From NCBI RefSeq assembly GCF_003385185.1, contig NZ_PQHZ01000012.1, positions 110,144-174,143 on the forward strand: 64,000 nt of DNA, written 5' to 3'. Of this stretch, positions 33,384-42,281 are shown piece by piece (position 1 is the first letter of the stretch; each line of letters opens with the position of its first letter). The translations under genes and the position numbers were made by a program. The notes below the pieces were generated by a model, which saw only the letters and a program-made list of their open reading frames with translations, was not told where the DNA came from and ran no database searches. Source of the DNA: Amycolatopsis palatopharyngis. Lineage in GTDB: Bacteria; Actinomycetota; Actinomycetes; Mycobacteriales; Pseudonocardiaceae.

Positions 33384-33881
33384 TCATGCCGTCCGGACGA
33401 CGGACCGCCGGGACCGGCGCAGCGAGTCCAGCGCGAACGAGCCGGGGCCGAGCACCGCGATCAGCAGGAAGATCCAGCTGAACAGCGCGGCCTGCTCACC
33501 GAGGTTCTGCAGCGGGAGCAGTCCCATCGGCTGGTGCACGACGAAGTAGGCGTAGGCCATGGCGCCCGAGCACAACAGCGCCGCGGGCCGGGAGAACAGG
33601 CCCAGCAGCACGAGTCCACCGGCGACGAGCTCGATCGCCGTCGCCCACCAGCCTGGCCACGAACCGAACGCGACTCCGGCCCCCTGACCGTCGATCCCGC
33701 CGAAGGCGCCGAGGCCCTGCGCGCCGTGGCAGATGAACAGGAACGCGACCACGACTCGCACCGCGGCGATCACGGCGCCGTGTGTACCCGCGCTCAGGTT
33801 CACCAGCCTGCCGGCGGAGGGCGTGGCGGTCTCGCCCGCGGTGCTGGTGCTGGACTTGGCGTTCCTCGTGATGGTGGTCAT
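33384..33881 (-). CDS. DoxX-family membrane protein
   Basis: 165 residues with four membrane helices. The first is VIAAVRVVVAFLFICHGAQGL, which is the DoxX signature (RxxxxxxFxxxGxxKL-like). Then come SWPGWWATAIELVAGGLVLLGLF and two more. Family members are linked to redox or thiol stress complexes in mycobacteria (with SodA and SseA), but no such partner lies here. ATG 33881 has GGAGG seven bases upstream, and the first 30 residues are a Thr/Ser-rich cytoplasmic tail. A longer upstream frame has no homology and would run towards the pcp gene, which diverges from this one. Confidence 0.87.
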   Translation of the reverse strand: MTTITRNAKSSTSTAGETATPSAGRLVNLSAGTHGAVIAAVRVVVAFLFICHGAQGLGAFGGIDGQGAGVAFGSWPGWWATAIELVAGGLVLLGLFSRPAALLCSGAMAYAYFVVHQPMGLLPLQNLGEQAALFSWIFLLIAVLGPGSFALDSLRRSRRSVVRTA

Positions 33882-34012
33882 GTCGATGCCTCCGGTTGTC
33901 CTGGCCTGGGTCCGTTTCCCTGCCCTTACCCAGACGTCGAACAGCGTGCGGCAGGATCGACACGACAGCGGAACTTTCTCCACCGTTTTCATCCGCCGTA
34001 TCGTTCGTGGTC

Positions 34013-34654
34013 ATGCGACGCGTACTTCTCACCGGCTTCGCCCCGTTCGGCGGGCAGGCCGTGAACCCGTCCTGGCAGGCTGTTCGGCTGCTGGCGGACG
34101 GCAGGCCCCGGGATTACCAACCGGCCGTGGCGGAACTCCCCTGCGACTTCGACCGGTCCCTTCCCGCGCTCGGCGAGGCCATCGAGGCGTATCGGCCCGA
34201 ACTCGTGGTCTGCACCGGGCAGGCAGGCGGGCGAGCCGCTGTCACCCCGGAACGGATCGCGGTGAACCTGCAGGACGCCCGCATCCCCGACAACGCGGGC
34301 CGACAGCCGGTGGATGCGCCAGTCGTGCCGGGCGGTCCGGTTGGGTACTTCAGCTCGTTGCCGGTCAAGGCCTGCGTGGCGGCAATCGATGCCGCGGGCC
34401 TGCCCGCCGAGGTCTCGCATACCGCGGGCACGTTCGTGTGCAACCACGTGTTCTACGGCCTGATGCACCTGCTCGCCACCGAACTACCCGGCGTGCGCGG
34501 CGGTTTCGTACACGTGCCGTTCAGCCCCGAACAGGCCGGAACGGAGCATCCGAGTCTGTCGGTCGAGGAGTCCGCCCGCGCGCTCGACATCCTGGTACGC
34601 ACCGCGCTCACCACGAAAACCGACCTCCCCGTCCCCGCGGGCACCCTGCACTGA
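34013..34654 (+). CDS. pcp: Pyroglutamyl-peptidase I
   Basis: 213 residues. Cysteine peptidase of family C15 that removes N-terminal pyroglutamate in the cytoplasm. The triad is fully conserved: E80 (TPERIAVN), C143 (GTFVCNHVFY) and H167 (FVHVPF). The N-terminal TGFAPFGG loop is typical. The ATG at 34013 is chosen because MRRVLLTGFAPFGG starts the first strand; upstream sequence in the same frame is not homologous. It is divergent from DoxX and convergent with clpC. The 260 bases before the clpC stop hold nested inverted repeats. Confidence 0.95.
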   Translation: MRRVLLTGFAPFGGQAVNPSWQAVRLLADGRPRDYQPAVAELPCDFDRSLPALGEAIEAYRPELVVCTGQAGGRAAVTPERIAVNLQDARIPDNAGRQPVDAPVVPGGPVGYFSSLPVKACVAAIDAAGLPAEVSHTAGTFVCNHVFYGLMHLLATELPGVRGGFVHVPFSPEQAGTEHPSLSVEESARALDILVRTALTTKTDLPVPAGTLH

Positions 34655-34696
34655 ACCGCACCGTCCCCGCACCCCTCCCGCCCAGGGATGGAGGTG

Positions 34697-34825
34697 CTGC
34701 AAGTACCCCCAAGCAAGATCGTTCTCGCGTTTTCCTACCCCCAACCCATCCCCGTTCGCGCGTGCCAGGTTGGGGAGTTGGTGGCGGTTAGCGACGAAGT
34801 CGATCTTGCTTGGGAGTACTTGCAG
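34697..34825. repeat. Nested inverted-repeat element between pcp and clpC
   Basis: Outer arms at 34697-34721 and 34801-34825 match at 24 of 25 bases. Inside, CCCCAACC (34739-34746) can pair with GGTTGGGG (34769-34776). The same GCCAGGTTGG (34764-34773) can instead pair with CCAACCTGGC (34831-34840). The element can therefore adopt mutually exclusive folds. Its function is unknown. Confidence 0.7.
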
Positions 34826-34848
34826 ACGTACCAACCTGGCGCGGGCGC

Positions 34849-34890
34849 AGCAGAACGCCCCCTGGAAGTTGTCCCGGGGGGCGTTCTGCT
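34849..34890. terminator. GC-rich hairpin between converging pcp and clpC
   Basis: Perfect 14-bp arms AGCAGAACGCCCCC and GGGGGCGTTCTGCT with a 14-base loop, 23 bases from the clpC stop. There is no T-run, so it may be a bidirectional terminator of the high-GC type. Confidence 0.55.
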
Positions 34891-34913
34891 TGCTCTGGAG
34901 TTGTTTTGCGGTG

Positions 34914-37466
34914 TTACTCGGTTTCGGTCTCGCCTGCCTCGTCGCCACTGGAGGCGGCGACGCCGACCGGCGGGGCGTCCGGAACGTTCGACGGCTTGGC
35001 TTCACCGCGGAAGGTGAAGTGCGCCGTGTCGTCCTTCGCGCTCTCGCCGTCCCAGCCCTCGACATCCACGATGACGATCTGACCGGCCTCGATCTCGCCG
35101 AAGAGGATCTTCTCGGACAGCTGGTCCTCGATCTCGCGCTGGATGGTGCGGCGCAGCGGCCGCGCACCGAGCACGGGGTCGAATCCCCGCTTGGCCAGCA
35201 GCTTCTTCGCCTTCGAAGTGAGCTCCATGGTCATGTCCTTGGCCTTGAGCTGCGTCTCGACGCGGCCGGCCATCAGGTCCACCATCTCGACGATCTGCTC
35301 CTCCGTCAGCTGGTGGAACACGATGATGTCGTCGATCCGGTTCAGGAACTCCGGCCGGAAATGCTTCTTCATCTCCTCGTTGACCTTCTGCTTCATCTTC
35401 TCGTACTTGGCAACGCCCTCGTTGCCGGAAGAGAAGCCGAGGCTCACGGACTTGGAGATGTCCGAGGTGCCCAGGTTCGAGGTGAAGATCAGCACCGTGT
35501 TCTTGAAGTCGACCGTGCGGCCCTGACCGTCGGTCAGGCGGCCATCCTCGAGCACCTGCAGCAGGGTGTTGTAGATCTCCTGGTGCGCCTTCTCGATCTC
35601 GTCGAAGAGCACCACGGAGAACGGCTTACGCCGCACCTTCTCGGTGAGCTGGCCACCCTCCTCGTAACCGACGTAGCCCGGAGGGGCACCGAAGAGCCGC
35701 GAGGCGGTGTAGCGGTCGTGGAACTCGCCCATGTCGATCTGGATGAGCGCGTCGTCCTCGCCGAACAGGAAGTTCGCCAGCGCCTTTGACAGCTCGGTCT
35801 TACCGACACCGGACGGGCCGGCGAAGATGAACGAGCCGGAGGGGCGCTTGGGGTCCTTCAGCCCGGCACGAGTACGACGGATCGCCTGCGACACGGCCTT
35901 GACCGCGTCCTCCTGGCCGATGATCCGCTTGTGGATCTCGTCCTCCATGCGGAGCAGACGGGTGGTCTCCTCCTCGGTGAGCTTGAAGACAGGGATCCCG
36001 GTCCAGTTGGCGAGGACCTCGGCGATCTGCTCGTCGTCGACCTCCGCGACGACGTCCAGGTCACCGTCCTTCCACTGCTTCTCCCGCTCGGACTTCTGGC
36101 CGAGGAGCGTCTTCTCCTCGTCCCGCAGGCGCGCGGCCCGCTCGAAGTCCTGGCCGTCGATGGCCGACTCCTTCTCCCTGCGGACGTCGGCGATCTTCTC
36201 GTCGAACTCGCGCAGGTCCGGTGGCGCGGTCATCCTGCGGATCCGCATCCTGGCGCCGGCCTCGTCGATCAGGTCGATCGCCTTGTCCGGCAGGTACCGG
36301 TCGTTGATGTAGCGGTCGGCCAGGGTGGCCGCCGACACCAGCGCCGAGTCGGTGATCGAGACGCGGTGGTGCGCCTCGTACCGGTCGCGCAGGCCCTTCA
36401 GGATCTCGATCGTGTGCTCGAGCGAGGGCTCACCGACCTGGATCGGCTGGAAGCGGCGCTCCAGCGCGGCATCCTTCTCGATGTACTTGCGGTACTCCTC
36501 GAGCGTGGTGGCACCGATCGTCTGCAGCTCACCACGGGCGAGCATCGGCTTGAGGATGCTCGCCGCGTCGATCGCACCCTCGGCTGCACCCGCACCCACG
36601 AGCGTGTGCAGCTCGTCGATGAACAGGATGATGTCGCCGCGGGTCTTGATCTCCTTGAGCACCTTCTTCAGCCGCTCTTCGAAGTCACCGCGATAGCGGG
36701 AACCGGCCACGAGCGAGCCGAGGTCAAGCGTGTAGAGCTGCTTGTCCTTCAGCGTCTCCGGGACCTCGCCCTTGACGATGTTCTGCGCGAGCCCCTCGAC
36801 GACGGCGGTCTTGCCGACGCCGGGCTCACCGATCAGCACCGGGTTGTTCTTGGTGCGGCGGGACAGCACCTGCATGACCCGCTCGATCTCCTTGGCGCGG
36901 CCGATGACCGGGTCCAGCTTGCCCTCCCGCGCGGACGCGGTCAGGTTGCGGCCGAACTGGTCGAGCACCAGCGAGGAGGACGGGGTGCCCTCGCCGCGGC
37001 CCGCACCGGCTTCCGCGGGCTCCTTGCCCTGGTAGCCGGAGAGCAGCTGCAGCACCTGCTGGCGCACCCGGTTCAGGTCCGCGCCGAGCTTGACGAGCAC
37101 CTGCGCGGCGACGCCCTCACCCTCACGGATCAGCCCGAGCAGAATGTGCTCGGTGCCGATGTAGTTGTGGCCGAGCTGCAGCGCTTCGCGCAGAGACAGC
37201 TCCAGCACCTTCTTGGCACGCGGCGTGAAGGGGATGTGCCCGCTCGGGGCCTGCTGCCCCTGGCCGATGATCTCCTCGACCTGCTGTCGCACACCCTCCA
37301 GCGCGATACCCAACGACTCCAGCGCCTTGGCGGCGACACCTTCACCCTCGTGGATCAAGCCCAGGAGGATGTGCTCGGTGCCGATGTAGTTGTGGTTGAG
37401 CATCCGGGCCTCTTCCTGGGCCAGGACGACCACCCGCCTCGCGCGGTCGGTGAACCTTTCGAACAT
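34914..37466 (-). CDS. clpC: ATP-dependent Clp protease ATP-binding subunit ClpC
   Basis: 850 residues, class I Hsp100 unfoldase that feeds substrates to ClpP1P2. The N-domain has two repeats with the matching motif [13 protein letters not shown] (about 28 and 103). The first AAA+ module has Walker A GEPGVGKT near 215. The UVR coiled-coil motif ([12 protein letters not shown]) lies in the middle domain near 430. The second AAA+ module has GPSGVGKT near 550, and the LGF-type ClpP-docking loop VSLGFSS follows near 670. ATG 37466 has GAGGGAG upstream; a GTG two codons earlier is possible. The C-terminus ends in a Glu/Thr-rich tail. It is essential in mycobacteria. Confidence 0.97.
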   Translation of the reverse strand: MFERFTDRARRVVVLAQEEARMLNHNYIGTEHILLGLIHEGEGVAAKALESLGIALEGVRQQVEEIIGQGQQAPSGHIPFTPRAKKVLELSLREALQLGHNYIGTEHILLGLIREGEGVAAQVLVKLGADLNRVRQQVLQLLSGYQGKEPAEAGAGRGEGTPSSSLVLDQFGRNLTASAREGKLDPVIGRAKEIERVMQVLSRRTKNNPVLIGEPGVGKTAVVEGLAQNIVKGEVPETLKDKQLYTLDLGSLVAGSRYRGDFEERLKKVLKEIKTRGDIILFIDELHTLVGAGAAEGAIDAASILKPMLARGELQTIGATTLEEYRKYIEKDAALERRFQPIQVGEPSLEHTIEILKGLRDRYEAHHRVSITDSALVSAATLADRYINDRYLPDKAIDLIDEAGARMRIRRMTAPPDLREFDEKIADVRREKESAIDGQDFERAARLRDEEKTLLGQKSEREKQWKDGDLDVVAEVDDEQIAEVLANWTGIPVFKLTEEETTRLLRMEDEIHKRIIGQEDAVKAVSQAIRRTRAGLKDPKRPSGSFIFAGPSGVGKTELSKALANFLFGEDDALIQIDMGEFHDRYTASRLFGAPPGYVGYEEGGQLTEKVRRKPFSVVLFDEIEKAHQEIYNTLLQVLEDGRLTDGQGRTVDFKNTVLIFTSNLGTSDISKSVSLGFSSGNEGVAKYEKMKQKVNEEMKKHFRPEFLNRIDDIIVFHQLTEEQIVEMVDLMAGRVETQLKAKDMTMELTSKAKKLLAKRGFDPVLGARPLRRTIQREIEDQLSEKILFGEIEAGQIVIVDVEGWDGESAKDDTAHFTFRGEAKPSNVPDAPPVGVAASSGDEAGETETE

Positions 37467-37858
37467 TCCCACTCCCTCGACTGCTGCGCCGGCGGCCCGA
37501 TCTCACCACGTCCCCATCGATTTTAGGGATGCGGCCCGCGATGAGTTCAGCACCGTAAGACCACTGTAGTGGCCCAGCCGCCGCACCGGCGTCCGACTAC
37601 GCCGGAATCGGATCGCGATGGTCACTCCTGAGGAGGCCGCGACCTGTCGTTATCGACGTCTTTTCGCTGGCTGTTGACGTTCATTGCAACGTGTGAGCCT
37701 CCATCAGGATTCCGCCGGGCCGAGCCTGTCCGCTCAACGCGAACAGGGTGACCTTTGTGGCCTTCGCCCGATCGTGGTTGACAACTGGCGCGACCTCCCA
37801 CTCAATGTAAGGTAAGGCAGACCTAATCAACCGAACCGGGCACGGCAGGGAGGTCCGA
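37467..37858. other. Divergent promoter region between clpC and the FhuF-type gene
   Basis: About 390 bases without a gene. On the minus strand TAAAAT around 37520 could be a -10 for clpC. CCACT-GT-AGTGG near 37562 is a small inverted repeat. The right end holds an IdeR box listed separately. Short open frames here have no homology or codon bias. Confidence 0.4.
37808..37826 (+). promoter_or_regulatory. IdeR/DtxR iron box
   Basis: TAAGGTAAGGCAGACCTAA matches the 19-base DtxR/IdeR consensus TTAGGTTAGGCTAACCTAA at 15 positions and keeps the dyad. It ends 32 bases before the GTG of the FhuF-type gene, so iron-bound IdeR should repress that gene. Confidence 0.8.
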
Positions 37859-38731
37859 GTGAGCATCGACCGATCCTTCCGTGATGCCGCTCACGCCGGG
37901 CGCCCGGGTCCGCATGCGGCCGGATTCGCCGCCCCCGGCGGCCTCACCACCTCTCTGGAGCGGGTGGCTCGGCTCCAGGAGCGGGCCGAGATCCGCGTCG
38001 ACGTCCCCGCCGATGGCCGCTGGCTCCGGTGCACCAGCCTGCTCGACGACCAGCGCGAGCTCGACCAGTGGCGCAACCGGCTGCGCGACTGGCTGCGGGC
38101 GGAATACGGAACCGCTCCGGAGCGCACGGTCGCCAGCTACATCATGTCCTGGTACCTGCGCATCCCGGCGTACGCCGGAGCTTTGCTGCTGCACCACGAG
38201 CGCCGCGTGCCCGATCTGCGCCCAGATGAACTCGCCCTGCGGATCGCGGCTACGGGCAGGCCGGATCCCGACGGGGTGGCGGTACTGGGCCGGTCCTTCT
38301 ACTGCCTGCCATCCGACCCCGGCGGCGGCAGGCCAGAGGCAACGGTGGTCGCCGACGAACGAGCGCTGGCCGAGGTACTGCGTGCCCGCTACGTCGCGCA
38401 CGCCTCGCGGTTCGTGAAGGCCTACCGCAGGAGCAGCCCATTGGGGGCAAGAACACTGTGGGCCGGCGCCACCGACGCGCTCGACAGCGCGCTCTGGTGG
38501 GCGGGAGCACAGGGCGGTACCCGCGCTGCCGAGGGGGCCGCGGTGGCCGACGCCGCCCTGGTGCTCGAACGTCGCTTCCCGCCACTCACGTCGGCCTCCA
38601 CACTCAGGATGGAGACCGCGACCGACGGCGAACGGGGCTGGACGCGGCGCAGGGAGAGTTGCTGCTTCTCCTACCTGCTGCCGCACGAGGCCGAGTGCGC
38701 GGGCTGCCCGCGCACCTGCCCCAAGGGCTAA
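37859..38731 (+). CDS. FhuF-type ferric-siderophore reductase ([2Fe-2S] C-terminus)
   Basis: 290 residues. The C-terminal cluster motif C-C-x10-C-x2-C (C268, C269, C280, C283) is that of E. coli FhuF, which reduces ferric iron released from hydroxamate siderophores. Upstream, ASYIMSWYLRIPAYAGALLL and RFVKAYRR are typical of FhuF/IucA-C-terminal-like proteins. The first 30 residues are Pro/Gly-rich. The GTG start has GGGAGG five bases upstream. The IdeR box in the promoter independently supports an iron role. The stop codon overlaps the stop of the convergent DinB-like gene. Confidence 0.85.
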   Translation: MSIDRSFRDAAHAGRPGPHAAGFAAPGGLTTSLERVARLQERAEIRVDVPADGRWLRCTSLLDDQRELDQWRNRLRDWLRAEYGTAPERTVASYIMSWYLRIPAYAGALLLHHERRVPDLRPDELALRIAATGRPDPDGVAVLGRSFYCLPSDPGGGRPEATVVADERALAEVLRARYVAHASRFVKAYRRSSPLGARTLWAGATDALDSALWWAGAQGGTRAAEGAAVADAALVLERRFPPLTSASTLRMETATDGERGWTRRRESCCFSYLLPHEAECAGCPRTCPKG

Positions 38732-39342
38732 CGGCGCTCAGAGCTCCGCGTCCTGTGCCCGCCGGATCGCGGGTCGCGGCCGGACAACGCGAGGGCTCGC
38801 TCGAGAGTGCCCGCCGAGGGCGGGACCTCGACCTCGGCACCGAAGACACCCATCTGCCTGCCCTGCTCGGCCATCGCCGCCAGGACTCCGAGTGCCGCCT
38901 GCGCGACAGCGGGCTCGCAGCCGTACGGCTGCCCGGTCGCCACCGCCAGATCCCAGCCGTGCACGACGAACTCCGTGAGGACCATTCCGCCGACCATCGA
39001 GGCAGGCAGTTCCATACGCATCACGGTCGTTCCGGCCCAGGCCGCCGGGGACGCCAGTGCGCCAGCCAGCCCCTCCGACTGCCGCGTCAGCCGCTGGAGC
39101 CAGTCCGCGCCGACGAGATCCGCTGCGTCCTCACCCGCGTCCTGTGGTGGCGCGGGTAACCGCCGTGCGGCGGCTTCGAGACGAGGTCCCCAGTACAGCA
39201 AGTGATTGAGCAGTCCGCGTACGTCGTACTCGGCGCAGGGGGTCGAATTCCTCAACTGCTCCGGCGAGATCGAGCCCGCGACCTCAACGAAGGTGCGGGC
39301 AGCGGACACCAGGGCGCCGGCGTTGTCGGTTTGTTCACTCAT
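38728..39342 (-). CDS. DinB/maleylpyruvate-isomerase-like protein (TIGR03086 type)
   Basis: 204 residues, a four-helix DinB-type fold. Motifs are the N-terminal STPCAEYDVRGLLNHLLY with a metal-ligand His, and FVVHGWDLAVATGQP with a second His. In actinobacteria this family includes mycothiol-dependent isomerases and S-transferases, so a mycothiol-linked detoxification role is plausible. The substrate is unknown. ATG 39342 is preferred to a TTG four codons earlier. No ribosome site is visible, so leaderless translation is possible. The TAG stop overlaps the TAA of the FhuF-type gene on the other strand. Confidence 0.75.
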   Translation of the reverse strand: MSEQTDNAGALVSAARTFVEVAGSISPEQLRNSTPCAEYDVRGLLNHLLYWGPRLEAAARRLPAPPQDAGEDAADLVGADWLQRLTRQSEGLAGALASPAAWAGTTVMRMELPASMVGGMVLTEFVVHGWDLAVATGQPYGCEPAVAQAALGVLAAMAEQGRQMGVFGAEVEVPPSAGTLERALALSGRDPRSGGHRTRSSERR

Positions 39343-39440
39343 GCGTCGAATCAAACCGCAGGGGCAACACGGCTGTCTTGAACAAACGCGACAACGCCAG
39401 ACCGCGAAGGAGGAAATCGATTACGTGACCGGCCAAGACA

Positions 39441-39478
39441 GCAGTGGGGTCACCGGAAGAATCCGGTGACCCCACTGC
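39441..39478 (-). terminator. Terminator hairpin of lsr2
   Basis: Perfect 16-bp stem GCAGTGGGGTCACCGG / CCGGTGACCCCACTGC with a 6-base AAGAAT loop, 43 bases past the lsr2 stop. A short T-containing tail (TGTCTTGG) follows on the minus strand. Confidence 0.8.
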
Positions 39479-39520
39479 ACGACCTGTGGTGCCCGCTCGA
39501 AGCAGGAGCCGTGAAGAACG

Positions 39521-39868
39521 TCAGTTCTTCTTGTGGTAAGCCTCGACCACCTCAGACGGGATACGCCCGCGGTCGGAAACCTGAAAACCGTTCTTGCGAG
39601 CCCATGCCCGAATGGCCTGGTTCTGCTCGCGGTCCACTGTGGCGGGACGAGCCGTCGCTTTCACCGCCGCGCGAGTGGAACTGCGCTTACGACCACCGGA
39701 ACGGCGCGCGTGCTCGATGTACTGCGCCAGCGCGTCCCGAAGTTCCTCGGCATTGTCCGCGGACAAATCGATCTGGTAGCTCACACCGTCCAGACCGAAC
39801 TCAACCGTCTCCTCCGCCTCGGAACCGTCCAGATCGTCCACGAGAGAGACGAGAACCTTCTGCGCCAT
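39521..39868 (-). CDS. lsr2: Lsr2 nucleoid-associated silencer protein
   Basis: 115 residues, full length. N-terminal dimerisation domain ([25 protein letters not shown], about 1-60) is followed by a basic linker [19 protein letters not shown]. The C-terminal DNA-binding domain (about 78-113) has [20 protein letters not shown], whose RGR enters the minor groove of AT-rich DNA. Lsr2 is the H-NS analogue that silences horizontally acquired genes in actinobacteria. Strong Shine-Dalgarno AGGAGGAAACTG precedes the ATG. The leader carries a hairpin and the 3' end a terminator, so it is its own transcript between lysS and the DinB-like gene. Confidence 0.97.
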   Translation of the reverse strand: MAQKVLVSLVDDLDGSEAEETVEFGLDGVSYQIDLSADNAEELRDALAQYIEHARRSGGRKRSSTRAAVKATARPATVDREQNQAIRAWARKNGFQVSDRGRIPSEVVEAYHKKN

Positions 39869-39888
39869 CAGTTTCCTCCTGCTTTGAG

Positions 39889-39923
39889 CTGGCGGTTGAT
39901 CGCTGGAGACGCGATCCCGCCAG
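39889..39923 (-). promoter_or_regulatory. Hairpin in the lsr2 leader
   Basis: On the minus strand CTGGCGG-GATCGC pairs with GCGATC-AA-CCGCCAG across a 7-base loop: 13 pairs with a two-base bulge. It ends about 20 bases before the ATG and leaves the Shine-Dalgarno free. TATTAA about 20 bases further upstream is a possible -10, which would put the hairpin near the mRNA 5' end. Confidence 0.55.
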
Positions 39924-40052
39924 AAGCTTCGACTCCGACATTAATACCCGCTGCCGCCGTTAAACGCAAATCACGATTGCTGTTAGGCGTGGCGGTTGTT
40001 GTGTAGTCAGTCCGACCAGCACTAACCAAGAGCTACTTGTCAGTCTTATGGG

Positions 40053-41564
40053 TTATTCCGGCCGCACCAGCGGGAACAGGATCGTCTCCCGGATGCCGAG
40101 ACCAGTGAGCGCCATGAGCAAGCGGTCGACACCCATTCCCGCACCACCACTGGGTGGCATTCCGTACTCGAGAGCACGAAGGAAATCCTCATCGAGAACC
40201 ATGGCCTCGCTATCACCCGCGGCACCGAGTCGAGCCTGTTCTGTTAGCCGTTGCCGTTCCACCACCGGATCGACGAGCTCGGAGTACCCCGTCGCAAGTT
40301 CGAATCCGCGTACGTAGAGATCCCACTTCTCCGCTATACCCGGCTTGCTGCGATGCTGCCTGGTCAACGGTGAAGTCTCCAGCGGAAAATCCCGAACGAA
40401 GGTGGGCGCGTAAAGATGGTCGCCCACCAGGTGCTCCCATAGTTCCTCGACCAGCTTGCCATGACCCAGTTTCGGATCGACCTCGAGGTCGTGGGACTTC
40501 GCAAAGGAGCGCAGTGTGTCGACTGATGTCTCAGGAGTGATTTCCGTACCGACCGCCTCGGACAACGAGCCATACATCGTGAGGGTTGTCCACTCGCCGG
40601 AAAGGTCGTACTCGGAACCATCCGCGAGAGTGACGACCTGCGTACCGAGCGCTGCTTCCGCGGCTTCCTGAACGAGTTCCCGGGTCAGCACCGCGATGGT
40701 GTCGTAAGTCCCGTAAGCCTCGTAGTACTCCAGCATCGCGAACTCGGGCGAATGGGAGGAGTCGCTGCCCTCGTTTCGGAAGTTCCGGTTGATCTCGAAG
40801 ACTTTTTCGATCCCACCGACCACACAGCGCTTCAAGTAGAGCTCGGGCGCGATCCGCAAGAACAGATCGAGATCGAACGCGTTGGAATGGGTGACGAACG
40901 GCCGCGCCGCGGCGCCTCCGTGCAGCGTCTGCAACATCGGCGTCTCGACCTCGGTGTACCCACGTTCGTGGAACGAGTCCCGTAACGCACGCAGCACCGT
41001 GGCCCGCGTCCGAACCACATCACGCGCCTTCGGGCGCAAAATCAGATCAACATAGCGCTGCCTGATTCGCGTTTCCTCGGCCAATTCCTTGTGCACCACA
41101 GGCAGGGGGCGCAACGCTTTGGACGTTAGCCGCCAGCCGTCCGCCATCACGGAAAGTTCGCCACGCTTCGAGGTGATGACCTCACCCTGCACGAAAACGT
41201 GATCGCCGAGATCGACATCGGCCTTCCAAGCCGCGAGTGCGTCGGCTCCGACCTTGGCCAGACTGATCATTGCCTGGAGTTCGGTTCCGTCGCCCTCACG
41301 CAGACTCGCGAAACACAGCTTCCCGGTGTTGCGCAGGAACATCACCCTGCCGGTGATTCCGACCTGCATCCCGGTGCTCGTGTCCGGCGGGAGATCCGAA
41401 TGTGTGGCGCGAATCTCGGCGAGCGTATGTGTACGGGGGACTTCAACCGGATAAGGATCGATACCCTCAGCAAGTATCCGGTCACGCTTCTCCCGGCGCA
41501 CCCGCAGCTGTTCGGGCAGGTCATCGTCAGTAGTGGCGTTCTCGGACGCGGGGATATCGGTCAT
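40053..41564 (-). CDS. lysS: Lysine-tRNA ligase, class II
   Basis: 503 residues. The N-terminal OB-fold anticodon domain (about 60-150) includes [22 protein letters not shown]. The class II catalytic core has motif 2 [11 protein letters not shown] and motif 3 [15 protein letters not shown] at the end. KRCVVGG and EYYEAYG are the usual LysRS segments. This is a housekeeping enzyme. The 184 bases to the next gene (lsr2) hold the lsr2 promoter, so lysS ends its own transcript. Codon use has slightly more A/T at third positions than in nearby genes. Confidence 0.97.
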   Translation of the reverse strand: MTDIPASENATTDDDLPEQLRVRREKRDRILAEGIDPYPVEVPRTHTLAEIRATHSDLPPDTSTGMQVGITGRVMFLRNTGKLCFASLREGDGTELQAMISLAKVGADALAAWKADVDLGDHVFVQGEVITSKRGELSVMADGWRLTSKALRPLPVVHKELAEETRIRQRYVDLILRPKARDVVRTRATVLRALRDSFHERGYTEVETPMLQTLHGGAAARPFVTHSNAFDLDLFLRIAPELYLKRCVVGGIEKVFEINRNFRNEGSDSSHSPEFAMLEYYEAYGTYDTIAVLTRELVQEAAEAALGTQVVTLADGSEYDLSGEWTTLTMYGSLSEAVGTEITPETSVDTLRSFAKSHDLEVDPKLGHGKLVEELWEHLVGDHLYAPTFVRDFPLETSPLTRQHRSKPGIAEKWDLYVRGFELATGYSELVDPVVERQRLTEQARLGAAGDSEAMVLDEDFLRALEYGMPPSGGAGMGVDRLLMALTGLGIRETILFPLVRPE

Positions 41565-41728
41565 GACGCCATAGCGTACGAACCCCGCCTCGGCCGACGC
41601 GAACCGGATTACCCATTGCCGGCGCCGGCCAGCCCTGCGGCAGGTATTGGCACACGACTGGTGGTGAACACCACCGGCACTCGCAGGCGGGCGGTGTTAA
41701 CGTCGAGTGTGGTGGATCTCGAACCACT

Positions 41729-41790
41729 CCGGACGAGCGCGTCGTACCCGGCATCGACAAGACGGCGCAGTGTCGTGACAACTCACTGCG
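41729..41790 (+). promoter_or_regulatory. Guanidine-III (ykkC-III) riboswitch with competing hairpin
   Basis: The aptamer (41729-41768) begins CCGGACGAG, then GTACCCGG, then ACAAGACGGCGC. This is the conserved skeleton of the guanidine-III class, nearly base for base like the Thermobifida fusca example I recall. P1 is CCGG/CCGG; the loop GCGCGTC pairs with GACGGCGC (one bulged G) as the pseudoknot. Bases 41766-41772 (CGCAGTG) can instead pair with 41784-41790 (CACTGCG), so the 3' pseudoknot strand is shared with a second hairpin, a plausible expression platform. It precedes a Gdx-type exporter, the standard target. Confidence 0.9.
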
Positions 41791-41811
41791 TGCTTCTTGG
41801 AGGTCGGACAT

Positions 41812-42126
41812 ATGTCCTGGGTCGTACTCGTGATTTCCGGAGTCCTGGAAACCGTCTGGGCCGCGGCGCTCAGCGCGTCGAAGGGTTTTTCCCGGCTCAA
41901 TCCCTCGCTGCTGTTTCTGGTCGCGCTGGCGCTCAGCATGGGCGGGCTCGCGTTCGCCATGCGCAGCATTCCGATCGGCACGGCCTATGTGGTCTGGGTC
42001 GGAATCGGCGCCGTCGGCGCCGCGGTTTACGGCATGGCGGCGCTCGGTGATCCGGTCACCGCGGCGCGGATCACCTGCCTCGTGCTGATCGTGGCCGGCG
42101 TCGTCGGCCTGAAGGTGATCAGCTGA
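41812..42126 (+). CDS. Gdx/SugE-type small multidrug resistance transporter (guanidinium exporter)
   Basis: 104 residues with four membrane helices, a dual-topology SMR dimer. The essential proton/substrate Glu is E13 (SGVLETVWAA). The Gdx-subtype signature GTAYVVWVGIGAVGAAVYG follows in helix 3. The overall match to E. coli Gdx (SugE) is close: MSWVVLVISGVLE versus MSWIILVIAGLLE. It exports guanidinium in exchange for protons, and the guanidine riboswitch upstream supports that assignment over broad multidrug export. ATG 41812 has GGAGGT about 10 bases upstream. Confidence 0.93.
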   Translation: MSWVVLVISGVLETVWAAALSASKGFSRLNPSLLFLVALALSMGGLAFAMRSIPIGTAYVVWVGIGAVGAAVYGMAALGDPVTAARITCLVLIVAGVVGLKVIS

Positions 42127-42156
42127 GCGGATGCGGCAACGCTCAGCAGGCCTTCA

Positions 42157-42281
42157 GCTGAGGGTGATTCACGCGGCGTAAGTTGCCGGGTGCACGCATC
42201 TCACTGGTATCGGCCAGCCGTGAGTGACCCTCCGCAAGCCCCGGGCCACCCCCGTCCGACCGATCGTGAATAACCCTCAGC
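42157..42281. repeat. Three related CGTGA-CCCTC repeats between gdx and coaX
   Basis: GCTGAGGGTGATTCACG (42157-42173) is inverted relative to CGTGAATAACCCTCAGC (42265-42281), 16 of 17 matching. A third partial copy CGTGAGTGACCCTC sits at 42219-42232. The right copy overlaps the coaX stop. The outer pair can form a long stem. Confidence 0.6.

Noticed and set aside
37681..37866. Small minus-strand open frame in the clpC/fhuF promoter region
   Set aside because: It covers the IdeR box and has no homology or ribosome site.
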